Shown here: positions 34,295 to 41,776 of the stretch, in pieces
Layout: each line of letters opens with the position of its first letter
Numbering within the stretch: position 1 is the stretch's first letter
Origin: Pseudomonas sp. FP453
Lineage (GTDB): Bacteria; Pseudomonadota; Gammaproteobacteria; Pseudomonadales; Pseudomonadaceae
DNA: 64,000 nucleotides
Direction: 5' to 3'
Assembly: GCF_030687495.1 (NCBI RefSeq)
Contig: NZ_CP117435.1
Location: 4,592,501-4,656,500 of the forward strand
Notes under the pieces: model-generated
What the model was told of the DNA's origin: nothing
Databases searched by the model: none
The model's input: the letters and a program-made list of their open reading frames with translations, nothing else
Program-made: the position numbers and the translations under genes

Positions 34295-34871
34295 ATGTCC
34301 GAAGCCTTCGAAGTCCCCAGCCCCCACGAAAAACACATCGAACACACCACCGAACATGCCCACGGCCGCGGGGACAATTTCGCCAGCCGCATTGCCGTGA
34401 TGACGGCACTGATGGCCACCCTTGGCGCCATGCTCAGCTACCAGGCCGGCTCCACCGAAAGCGAAGCGGCGATGGAAGAACAACGCCGCCATCATCAAGA
34501 CCGAAGCCGCCAACCAGTGGAACTACTACCAGGCCAAGTCCAGCCGGCAGAACCTGGCGGAACTGGCCACCCACATTCCCGGCGTGGACGCGGCGCATTA
34601 CAAGGACGAGATCGAGCGCTACAAGAGCCAGAAAGAAGACGTGCGCAAACAGGCCGAGAAGCTTGAGGCTACCTCGAAGGCATGGGATGAAAAGTCGGAA
34701 CAGGCGCTGCACCAGCATCACCGCTGGGCCCAGGCGATGACCGCGATTCAGATCGCGATCTCGCTGGCGGCGATTACGTTGTTGACGAGGAAGGAGTGGT
34801 TGAAACGGATGTCGTATGCGGCGGCGGGAGTGGCGGTCGTGCTCGGTAGCCTGGCATGGCTGCACATCTGA
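34295..34871 (+). pseudogene. DUF4337 membrane protein with internal frame break
   Basis: The first 60 residues (MSEAFEVPSPHEKHIEHTTE..., with a membrane helix AVMTALMATLGAMLSYQAG) are in one frame and the rest (NNAAIIKTEAANQWNYYQAK..., a charged helical region and two C-terminal helices ending LGSLAWLHI) in another. The change is at about 34475: ATG-G-AAG-AAC reads correctly if two bases were missing after the ATG or one added. Joined, the product is about 191 residues, the normal DUF4337 length and order. Function unknown. Either a recent slip in a GA-rich stretch or a sequence error. Confidence 0.75.
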
Positions 34872-34889
34872 CACCCCCCAGGCCAAAAA

Positions 34890-34934
34890 TGTGGGAGCTG
34901 GCTTGCCTGCGATAACGGTGTGCCAGCCCCCACA
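34890..34934. repeat. REP element with degenerate second half
   Basis: A full left unit GTGGGAGCTGGCTTGCCTGC is followed by only TGCCAGCCCCCACA, a shortened and diverged inverted half. Between DUF4337 and the M24 gene. Confidence 0.75.
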
Positions 34935-35015
34935 ATTTGCACTGTCACTCCACCACCCCATCGCTATATAGTAAAAAGCATAACGAAAAAACCTACACAA
35001 GCCGAGGAACAGCTG

Positions 35016-35675
35016 GTGACCGCACAACCCAAGGAAGCCGTGGGCGCCGCCTACAGCATAGAATCCATGCGCTACGCCCAGGCCATGACCTGGCAAGCCA
35101 TCGAACACCTCGCCCAACGCATCCGCCCCGGCATGCTGGAGTCCGAAGCCCGAGAACTGGGCAAACAAGTCCTCGCCGACCTCGACATGCAACGCATCTG
35201 GCACCCGCTGCTGGTGCGCTTCGGCGCCAACACGCTGAAGGCCTTCAACCAGCGCTCCGAAGGCGATCCGGTGCTGGGCGAAGACGATATCTTCTTCATC
35301 GACATGGGCGCCGTATGGCAAGGCCACGAAGGTGACGCCGGCGCCACATTCACCACCGGCAACGATGCAGACATGATCGCCTGCGCCAGCGCCGCCAAAG
35401 CGCTGTTCGACCGCGTACAGGCCCGCTGGAAAAACGACCAGGTCGTCGGCCTCGAACTCTACCGCTACGCCGAAGAACAAGCCCGGGCCATGGGCTGGCA
35501 ACTGAACCTCGACATCAAGGGCCACCGCGTCAGCGACTTCCCCCACGCCATCCACCGTGGCGGCGACCTCGGCGACTTCGAGCACTACCCGAATGCGGGA
35601 TTGTGGATCCTCGAAATCCAGATCGCCCACCCGAGCAAACCCTACGGCGCCTTCTACGAAGACCTGCTTGCCTGA
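35016..35675 (+). CDS. M24 (creatinase/aminopeptidase P-fold) metallopeptidase-like protein
   Basis: A 219-residue single-domain pita-bread protein related to Xaa-Pro peptidases and methionine aminopeptidases. Metal ligands appear in order: Asp in FIDMGA (D96), Asp in EGDAGATF (D107), His in the DFPHAIHRG region and Glu in WILEIQIAH. The short N-terminus lacks the prolidase N-domain. GTG 35016 is preferred because GAGGA lies seven bases upstream and the fold begins soon after; the frame is open to 34920. Substrate unknown. Followed after 17 bases by a gamma-glutamylcyclotransferase-like gene, so both may act on small peptides. Confidence 0.8.
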   Translation: MTAQPKEAVGAAYSIESMRYAQAMTWQAIEHLAQRIRPGMLESEARELGKQVLADLDMQRIWHPLLVRFGANTLKAFNQRSEGDPVLGEDDIFFIDMGAVWQGHEGDAGATFTTGNDADMIACASAAKALFDRVQARWKNDQVVGLELYRYAEEQARAMGWQLNLDIKGHRVSDFPHAIHRGGDLGDFEHYPNAGLWILEIQIAHPSKPYGAFYEDLLA

Positions 35676-35692
35676 CCCCTTAAGGAACCCAA

Positions 35693-36046
35693 ATGGAACG
35701 CTCCACCGAGCCCCCCGTGCTGCTTTTTTCCTACGGCACATTGCAGGACAAAGCCGTACAACTGGCCAACTTCGGCCGCGAGCTGGCGGGCCAGCACGAT
35801 GCAATGCTCGGCTACACAAAAAGCTGGGTAGAGATCACCGATCCCGAAGTGCTGGCCACCAGCGGCAAAACCCATCACCCGATCGTGGCGCCCACGACCG
35901 AAAACGGCCACAGCGTGGAGGGCATGGTCTTTCAGATCACCGAGAAAGAACTGGCGGCGGCGGATGCGTATGAAGTGTCGGACTACAAGCGGGTGTCGGT
36001 AGCCCTGGCGTCAGGGCTGACGGCTTGGGTGTACGTGCAGGCATAA
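35693..36046 (+). CDS. Gamma-glutamylcyclotransferase-like (GGCT/AIG2) protein
   Basis: A 117-residue protein with the family's phosphate/substrate loop FSYGTLQDK at residues 12-20 and the catalytic-type acidic residue in the ELAAADAYEV segment. Family members cleave gamma-glutamyl amino acids or gamma-glutamylamines to 5-oxoproline. AAGGAACCCAA precedes the ATG. Likely co-transcribed with the M24 gene. Confidence 0.82.
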   Translation: MERSTEPPVLLFSYGTLQDKAVQLANFGRELAGQHDAMLGYTKSWVEITDPEVLATSGKTHHPIVAPTTENGHSVEGMVFQITEKELAAADAYEVSDYKRVSVALASGLTAWVYVQA

Positions 36047-36119
36047 TGAGTCATGGGGGCCTGAGCACTCGCGGCCCCCTCTCGACCCAAACCTTCTTTA
36101 TGAAAAAGGCCATCTATCA

Positions 36120-36497
36120 ATGAGGATGTCACTCATCGCTGCGTTGGGATTTTTATCGCTGATACACGCGTCACTCTCCCTCGCGGAGAATAGCAACGGC
36201 AAGAATCTCTTTTCACAGCGATGCGCCATGTGTCACGGAGCCGACCTCAAAGCCACAGAACCACTGGCCAATAAAAGCACCCCGCCTACGCCCAACCTGA
36301 CTACACCTGCCTTCAAGAAACGGCTGGATGATTACCCGGGCGTCATCGTGTCTTCGATCATCCTTCGCCCCAATGGCGACTTGATTCCACGCACCTTGCG
36401 GGAGAACGGGGTAAAGCTCGCGCCGCATACGTGGACCATCCAGGACCTGCGCGACTTGAATGAATACATGAGTGGCGCGATCACTAAAGCCCGATGA
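36120..36497 (+). CDS. Small periplasmic c-type cytochrome
   Basis: A 125-residue protein with a signal peptide (MRMSLIAALGFLSLIHASLS then LAEN) and a single heme motif CAMCH, followed by GADLKATEPLANKS and a C-terminal helix DLRDLNEYMSG. The distal methionine is not certain, perhaps M in the last helix. Architecture fits a class I monoheme cytochrome of the electron-transfer type. No partner oxidase or dehydrogenase is adjacent. Confidence 0.82.
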   Translation: MRMSLIAALGFLSLIHASLSLAENSNGKNLFSQRCAMCHGADLKATEPLANKSTPPTPNLTTPAFKKRLDDYPGVIVSSIILRPNGDLIPRTLRENGVKLAPHTWTIQDLRDLNEYMSGAITKAR

Positions 36498-36573
36498 ACA
36501 GGCGGAAAAGGCACAGCCATAAATTAGGGAACGTCTGATATTCGCGGGTTTCGATGCTGAATAGAGTGCTTCA

Positions 36574-37524
36574 TTGTTCAGAAAACTCTATCGGTATCAA
36601 CATGACGCTTTGGAAAAGTTTATTGGCCAGGCTTACTCATCGAGTGCTGCAGCAGCCTGCGCCTCGAATAGCAGCGCACTTACCATTAATTTCGGAAAAA
36701 ATCTAACTCAGAGCATTACGACACCCCAAGATGTACCGAACGGAACGGTACTTTACTCGGAAACTTCCGCGGTAATGCCAAAGTTTGACCTTTATTGCCA
36801 AAACGCAACACTCGGCTTTAACGTCAATCCTGCTTTGGGTAGTGCGACCACTGGAACGGTCTTTCCTTTAGGAGTGCCAGGGCTCTCGTTCCGAATATAT
36901 TTCGGTGGCTTTTATGTAGCCACGCCAGCACTTGAATCCGGTAACATCACCTTTTTCTACCCCTCTACAAGTTACCGCCTTGAAATCATCAAGTCTGGCG
37001 AGCTTTTATCACAGAGCCCGGTCCCTGCAATCTCACTGGGAGAGTTCCGAGGCGATAACTTGAAAGTAATCACGTTCAACCTAATCAATCCAGTGACGGT
37101 GAATGCTGCGTCCTGCCAAACACCGTCGGTATTTGTGGCGATGGGTGACGATTACCAATTGTTTGAATTCGACAACACTGGCGACGCGCCTCGCCCCATA
37201 AAATTCGACCTGTCGTTGAACAACTGCCAACGAGGAATACAAAAAGTCACTTACCAACTCCAGGCCAATACGCCGGTCATCGACGCGCAAAAAGGCATTG
37301 TCGCACTGAGCGGCGCATCCACCGCCAAAGGCATCGGCTTGCAGCTGAAGAACGATGCAGGCCAACCCATTGTGCTAAACACGCCTTATGTATTCAGCGG
37401 GTTCAACACCACGGGTACCGACTTCAAAATCCCGTTAACCGCCGCTTATATTCGCCTGGCGGACAGCACCCTCCAAGCTGGCAGCGCCAATTCGGAAGTC
37501 ACCTTTATCGTGAATTACCTGTAA
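36574..37524 (+). CDS. Fimbrial adhesin-like protein, orphan, with unclear or broken 5' end
   Basis: The C-terminal ~150 residues look like a chaperone-usher pilin/adhesin domain: NCQRGIQKVTYQL, then the end TAAYIRLADSTLQAGSANSEVTFIVNYL-like pattern (conserved penultimate Tyr, alternating hydrophobics of the donor strand). The N-terminal domain resembles a tip adhesin. No ATG lies in frame at the 5' end: the frame begins with TTG 36574 and lacks a signal peptide, whereas ATG 36602 in another frame gives MTLWKSLLARL, a plausible signal start. A one-base loss around 36630-36640 would join them. No usher, chaperone or major pilin is adjacent, and base composition is more AT-rich than the neighbours, suggesting transfer or a remnant. 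Confidence 0.6.
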   Translation: MFRKLYRYQHDALEKFIGQAYSSSAAAACASNSSALTINFGKNLTQSITTPQDVPNGTVLYSETSAVMPKFDLYCQNATLGFNVNPALGSATTGTVFPLGVPGLSFRIYFGGFYVATPALESGNITFFYPSTSYRLEIIKSGELLSQSPVPAISLGEFRGDNLKVITFNLINPVTVNAASCQTPSVFVAMGDDYQLFEFDNTGDAPRPIKFDLSLNNCQRGIQKVTYQLQANTPVIDAQKGIVALSGASTAKGIGLQLKNDAGQPIVLNTPYVFSGFNTTGTDFKIPLTAAYIRLADSTLQAGSANSEVTFIVNYL

Positions 37525-37739
37525 AGAGGAAGGTCGTCTCATTTACCGTCAGAAGCGGCCATTCAAAAAATCGTGAACTCGCAACCTCCGAAAGCCATTT
37601 AGTGCCCCCCCTCCACTGCCACCCCAAGCGCATTGCCGGCCAAGGTCAGCCACTCATCCGGCTGGCTCTTTTTGCGCAGCCAAATAGAGCCCCAGTCCCC
37701 GATCCGTCCCATATAGCGATTTTTCAGACGCCAGAAACC

Positions 37740-37778
37740 ACAAACCCCCGGTTTCCTCTAGGAAAACCGGGGGTTTGT
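37740..37778. terminator. Strong inverted repeat, probable bidirectional terminator next to tRNA-Ser
   Basis: ACAAACCCCCGGTTT (37740-37754) pairs perfectly with AAACCGGGGGTTTGT (37764-37778). On the minus strand it lies about 13 bases past the tRNA 3' end, as expected for a tRNA terminator. The arms themselves begin with A-rich and T-rich runs. Confidence 0.7.
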
Positions 37779-37790
37779 GTTTACTTAATG

Positions 37791-37880
37791 TGGCGGTGAA
37801 GGAGAGATTCGAACTCTCGATACAATTTCTTGTATACACACTTTCCAGGCGTGCTCCTTAAGCCACTCGGACACTTCACC
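37791..37880 (-). tRNA. tRNA-Ser(GGA)
   Basis: A 90-base class II tRNA on the minus strand with encoded CCA. Acceptor arms GGTGAAG and CTTCACC pair, the anticodon loop reads CTGGAAA (anticodon GGA), there is a long variable arm (GTATACAAGAAATTGTATC region) as required for serine, and the T arm GAGAGTTCGAATCTCTC is perfect. No integrase or phage gene is adjacent. Confidence 0.97.
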
Positions 37881-38216
37881 GTATCTCGTCAAACCAGTTC
37901 AGTCTGTCGAGGCGCGCTAATGTAGTCGAAAGCCTTTCAGATGGCAAAGGTTTTTTTCAGAATTTTCATGCGCTTAGCGGGATATGCCATTCCATGCCCG
38001 GCAAGGGGCGGTGTTTCTGCCATTCTCGGGCACCGGCAGCGCACGCCCGGGGAGGCTGTTGTCCCCTGCCCTAGGCCGCCCAGCGCTGGGTAAGCGGGAA
38101 AAGTCTGACTGGGTAGTCAGTCATGGCGCTTTACCGAGACGGGCGTGGTGGGTAACGTCTGTGCATGCTCGTCTATAAACAGCCTATCTATAACAAGTCC
38201 TACAAGGAACCGCGTC
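37881..38216 (+). promoter_or_regulatory. Gene-free region between tRNA-Ser and the crotonase gene
   Basis: No convincing coding sequence. It must contain the tRNA promoter (minus strand, near 37885-37930) and the crotonase promoter (plus). GACTGGGTAGTCAGTC near 38107 is a partial dyad that could be a regulator site. Confidence 0.35.
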
Positions 38217-38909
38217 ATGAGTGAGTTGATTGCTTACCACCTCGAAGACGGTATCGCGACCCTGACGTTGAGCAACGGCAAGGTGAATGCCATTTCTCCC
38301 GATGTGGTCAGTGCGTTTAATACAGCGCTGGATCAGGCGGAGAAGGATCGGGCGGTGGTGATCATCACCGGCACGCCGGGGATTTTGTCCGGTGGTTATG
38401 ATTTGAAGGTCATGACTGCCGGTCCTAAAGAGGCAATCGGTTTGGTGACGTCGGGTTCGACCCTGGCGCGCCGCCTGTTGTCGCACCCGTTCCCGGTGAT
38501 TGTGGCGTGCCCTGGGCATGCGGTGGCGAAAGGTGCGTTCCTGTTGTTGTCGGCGGATTATCGGATTGGCGTCGAAGGCCCGTTCAGCATTGGCCTGAAT
38601 GAAGTGGCCATCGGCATGACCATGCACCACGCCGGGATCGAGTTGGCGCGGGATCGTCTGCGCAAATCGGCGTTTCATCGTTCGGTGATCAATGCCGAGA
38701 TGTTCGACCCGCAGGGCGCGTTGCAGGCTGGCTTCCTGGATAAGGTGGTGGCGCCTGAAGAACTGCACGCTGCCGCCCTGGAAGCCGCACGCCAGTTGAA
38801 GAAGATCAATATGAATGCGCACAAGCACACCAAATTGAAGGTGCGCAAAGCGCTGCTGGAGGCCTTGGACGATGCCATCATCCAGGATCAGGGCCATAAC
38901 CTGAGCTGA
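38217..38909 (+). CDS. Enoyl-CoA hydratase/isomerase family protein (crotonase-like)
   Basis: A 230-residue crotonase-fold protein that acts on acyl-CoA thioesters. The oxyanion-hole segments GILSGGYDLKVM and CPGHAVAKGAFLLL are recognisable, and the C-terminal helix contains NMNAHKHTKLKVRKA. The usual acidic hydratase residues are not obvious, so hydratase activity is unproven; isomerase or hydrolase chemistry is possible. ATG 38217 has AAGGA upstream. It is monocistronic with a terminator after it. Confidence 0.85.
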   Translation: MSELIAYHLEDGIATLTLSNGKVNAISPDVVSAFNTALDQAEKDRAVVIITGTPGILSGGYDLKVMTAGPKEAIGLVTSGSTLARRLLSHPFPVIVACPGHAVAKGAFLLLSADYRIGVEGPFSIGLNEVAIGMTMHHAGIELARDRLRKSAFHRSVINAEMFDPQGALQAGFLDKVVAPEELHAAALEAARQLKKINMNAHKHTKLKVRKALLEALDDAIIQDQGHNLS

Positions 38910-38931
38910 CCGCCTACATCCGCAATACCAG

Positions 38932-38958
38932 AGCCCGACCTTGAGTCGGGCTTTTTCT
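38932..38958 (+). terminator. Rho-independent terminator after the crotonase gene
   Basis: AGCCCGAC and GTCGGGCT form an 8-bp stem around a short loop, followed by TTTTTC. Located about 25 bases past the crotonase stop codon. Confidence 0.85.
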
Positions 38959-39122
38959 TACAAAAAAATCCGAAACACCTTTAGCCGCTCTAGCCAGCCG
39001 CTGCTGGCACATGTTGAAACATGTACTAAAACATCGCCTATCTCCTACCTCTACAGGGGTAATTGCCGAATACAGTGCACATCCGTACACTGCGCCACCT
39101 TTTGTCTCGATAGGCCGTGTCG

Positions 39123-39845
39123 ATGCTTTTTCTGTTGCGTATGTTGTTGATGGGCCTGCATTTTATGATCGCGGGCGTGCTAGGCGTGCTCGTCGGGATC
39201 TGCCGGCCGTTCAACCCGGACAACAGTCGCCTGTGCGCACGCCTCTATGCGTTGCCGGCCATGTGGATCCTGGGGCTGAACGTCAAGACCGATGTGGATT
39301 CGCTGCGAGACAAGCCCAGCGGTTGCGTGATCATCGCCAACCACCAGTCCAACTATGACCTGTTTGTGTTTGGCAACGTGGTGCCCTATCGCACCGTGTG
39401 CATCGCCAAGAAAAGCCTGAAGTGGGTGCCGCTGTTCGGCCAGTTGTTCTGGCTGGCGGGCAATGTGCTGATCGACCGGGGCAACGCGCACAAGGCGCGC
39501 CGGGCGATGCTCACCACCACCGATACGTTGCAACACAAGGACACGTCGATCTGGGTGTTCCCGGAAGGTACGCGCAATCTGGGCAAGGGGTTGCTGCCGT
39601 TCAAGAAAGGCGCGTTCCATATGGCGATTGCGGCCGGCGTGCCGATCGTGCAGGTGTGCGTGAGCAATTACGTCACGCATATGCGGCTGAATCGCTGGAA
39701 CAGTGGTGATGTGCTCATACGCTCGTTGCCGCCGATTCCTACGGTTGGGATGACGGTGGATGACGTGCCGAGGTTGATGCAGGCGTGTCAGGCGCAGATG
39801 GAAGCTTGCATTGCGCAGATGGATCTTGAGTTGCGGGTGGGCTAA
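39123..39845 (+). CDS. 1-acyl-sn-glycerol-3-phosphate acyltransferase (PlsC-like)
   Basis: Transfers an acyl chain to lysophosphatidic acid in phospholipid synthesis at the inner membrane. The 240-residue product has two N-terminal membrane helices, the catalytic HX4D motif NHQSNYDLF and the substrate motif FPEGTRNLGKG. ATG 39123 is taken; a GTG six bases earlier is also possible. Pseudomonas usually carries several PlsC paralogues, so this may be one of them with a special substrate preference. Confidence 0.9.
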   Translation: MLFLLRMLLMGLHFMIAGVLGVLVGICRPFNPDNSRLCARLYALPAMWILGLNVKTDVDSLRDKPSGCVIIANHQSNYDLFVFGNVVPYRTVCIAKKSLKWVPLFGQLFWLAGNVLIDRGNAHKARRAMLTTTDTLQHKDTSIWVFPEGTRNLGKGLLPFKKGAFHMAIAAGVPIVQVCVSNYVTHMRLNRWNSGDVLIRSLPPIPTVGMTVDDVPRLMQACQAQMEACIAQMDLELRVG

Positions 39846-39850
39846 GCCTT

Positions 39851-39893
39851 TGGGGGCGCTTCGCGCCCCAGCGCGAGCAAGCTCGCTCGCCAC
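39851..39893. repeat. Palindromic repeat of a second family
   Basis: GGGGGCGCTTCGCGCCCC forms one hairpin and GCGAGCAAGCTCGC a second directly after it. The sequence differs from the GTGGGAGC family seen elsewhere in the window. Lies after plsC and may act as its terminator. Confidence 0.65.
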
Positions 39894-39988
39894 AACTAGC
39901 TCGCTCGGCACAGTGAGCAGCCGCAATGGAACGCCTTTCAGGCTAAGCTGCCCAACACCTGTCCTCCTAATAAGAAGTGATCAGCACC

Positions 39989-40960
39989 ATGGGTAGAGTT
40001 GTTGCGGCCGCCGTCTACAGCGCCGGTAAGAAAGTTACGGATATCACCCTTGACGAAGGCGCGGCCTGGGCCGCCAAACCCAACCACTTTGTATGGATCG
40101 GCCTGGAAGAACCCAACGCCCAGGAGCTGGCCAATCTGCAACGCCAGTTCAACCTGCATGAACTGGCCATCGAAGACGCCCTGGAGAAACACAGCCGCCC
40201 GAAGCTGGAAACCTTCGGCGATGCGCTGTTTATCGTCACCTACTCACCGGTGCGCGAGAACGGCAAGCTGGTGTTTATCGAGACCCATATCTTTGCCGGC
40301 AACGGCTACATCATCACCGCCCGTAACGGTCACTCGGCGTCCTACGGCTTTGTGCGCCAGCGCTGTGAGGCGCGGCCGCTATTGCTGGAGCATGGGGAAG
40401 ATTTCGTACTCTATGCGTTGCTGGATTTCGTCACCGAGAACTACCAGCCGGTCAGCGAAGCGATCCATGCCGAGATCGATGAGCTGGAGCGCAACGTGCT
40501 GTGCAGCTCATTGAGTGAACGCGACATCCAGAAGATTCACGGCCTGCGCCGCGATGTACTGCGGCTCAAGCGTTATGTGGCACCGATGGTGGAGATCAGC
40601 CAGGAGCTGCAGAAGCTGAGCTTTCCGTTTATCGACAAGAACATGCGCCCGTATTTCCGTGATGTGCAGATCCACGTCACGCGGCAGATGGAAGACCTCA
40701 CCACCCTGCGCGATATCGCCAGCCAGACCATCGAGATCGGTGTGTTGCTGGAGGCCTCGCGCCAGAGCGTGGTGCAGCGCAAATTCGCCGCGTGGGCGGC
40801 GATCCTTGCGTTCCCCACGGCGGTGGCGGGAATTTATGGGATGAACTTCCAGAACATGCCCGAGCTGCAATGGCACTACGGCTATTTTGCGGTGCTCGGG
40901 TTTATCGCATTTGGCTGCACCGGGCTGTGGGCCAGCTTCAAGCGTTCGGGCTGGCTTTAA
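39989..40960 (+). CDS. CorA-family divalent cation transporter
   Basis: A 323-residue member of the CorA/ZntB superfamily. It has a large cytoplasmic N-terminal domain, two C-terminal membrane helices and the hallmark GMN motif (YGMNFQNMPEL, G284-N286) at the pore entrance. Magnesium or cobalt uptake, or zinc export, are the candidate functions. ATG 39989 is chosen; GTG 39977 is in frame. Its 3' end overlaps the convergent amidotransferase gene by four bases. Confidence 0.9.
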   Translation: MGRVVAAAVYSAGKKVTDITLDEGAAWAAKPNHFVWIGLEEPNAQELANLQRQFNLHELAIEDALEKHSRPKLETFGDALFIVTYSPVRENGKLVFIETHIFAGNGYIITARNGHSASYGFVRQRCEARPLLLEHGEDFVLYALLDFVTENYQPVSEAIHAEIDELERNVLCSSLSERDIQKIHGLRRDVLRLKRYVAPMVEISQELQKLSFPFIDKNMRPYFRDVQIHVTRQMEDLTTLRDIASQTIEIGVLLEASRQSVVQRKFAAWAAILAFPTAVAGIYGMNFQNMPELQWHYGYFAVLGFIAFGCTGLWASFKRSGWL

Positions 40961-41682
40961 GCCGCAGCGCCGGGCTTGTGCGCCACAAAGCGCATCATCC
41001 ATTCCGCCACGGTCACGCCGTGGTGGTCATGTTCCAGGCTGGCCACGCCGCTGCTGTAGATCTGCTCGCCGAGGTTCTGCTGGCGAATATCCAGCAAGGC
41101 GCGGGAGTAATCGTGGATAAATTCCGGGTGGCCCTGGAAGCACAGCACCTGATCATTGATGTGGTACGCGGCAAACGGGCAGAAATCGCTGGAGGCGATG
41201 ACGGTGGCGTTTTCCGGTAGCGCGGTGACCTGGTCCTGGTGGCTGATCAACAGGGTCAGTTCCTCCACCACCGGGCTGATCCACGGTGCCTTGGCGGCCA
41301 TTTGATAGTTGTGGATGCCCACGCCCCAGCCTTGGCTCGCGCGCTCGCTCTTGCCGCCCAGCAGCAGCGCCAGCAACTGGTGGCCGAAGCAGATGCCCAA
41401 CAGTTTGTCGCCGCGCTCGTAGCGGTTGAGCAGGTAGGTCTTGAGGGTCTGGATCCATGGGTCGGTGCCGAAGGAGTCGGCCTTGCTGCCGGTGACGAGG
41501 TAGGCATCGAACAACTGGTCGTCCGCCGGGTAATCGCCATTCATCACGTTATAGACGATGAACTCGGCCGCAATCGGCTGCTGGGAAAACAGACGCTGGA
41601 ACATCTGCCCATAACCCTGATATTGATCCACCAACTCCGGGCGCAGGACATCGGTTTCCAGAATGCAGACGCGTAGCGACAT
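40957..41682 (-). CDS. Class I glutamine amidotransferase-like protein
   Basis: A 241-residue GATase1 protein resembling GMP synthase-type stand-alone amidotransferases (YfeJ-like). The nucleophile elbow is GICFGHQ and the catalytic His-x-Glu is FQGHPEF. Such proteins release ammonia from glutamine or hydrolyse gamma-glutamyl compounds. ATG 41682 is preceded by a short A-rich run rather than a strong ribosome site. Convergent with corA and upstream in the same direction as no other gene, so it stands alone. Confidence 0.87.
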   Translation of the reverse strand: MSLRVCILETDVLRPELVDQYQGYGQMFQRLFSQQPIAAEFIVYNVMNGDYPADDQLFDAYLVTGSKADSFGTDPWIQTLKTYLLNRYERGDKLLGICFGHQLLALLLGGKSERASQGWGVGIHNYQMAAKAPWISPVVEELTLLISHQDQVTALPENATVIASSDFCPFAAYHINDQVLCFQGHPEFIHDYSRALLDIRQQNLGEQIYSSGVASLEHDHHGVTVAEWMMRFVAHKPGAAA

Positions 41683-41729
41683 AAAAAATACCTGACACGG
41701 TGATGGGAATAATGCACAGCCCAGAGCCT

Positions 41730-41752
41730 GCCTTGAAATACCCCTTCAAGGC
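41730..41752. other. Hairpin downstream of the FadB-like gene
   Basis: GCCTTGAA and TTCAAGGC pair around a seven-base loop, 25 bases past the FadB-like stop on the minus strand. No T-run follows, so it is a weak terminator candidate. Confidence 0.4.
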
Positions 41753-41776
41753 AAGCCCTGCCCGTGCGCCCATCTG

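Noticed and set aside
37791..37880. Prophage or integrative element at tRNA-Ser
   Set aside because: No integrase, phage genes or duplicated tRNA 3' end found on either side.
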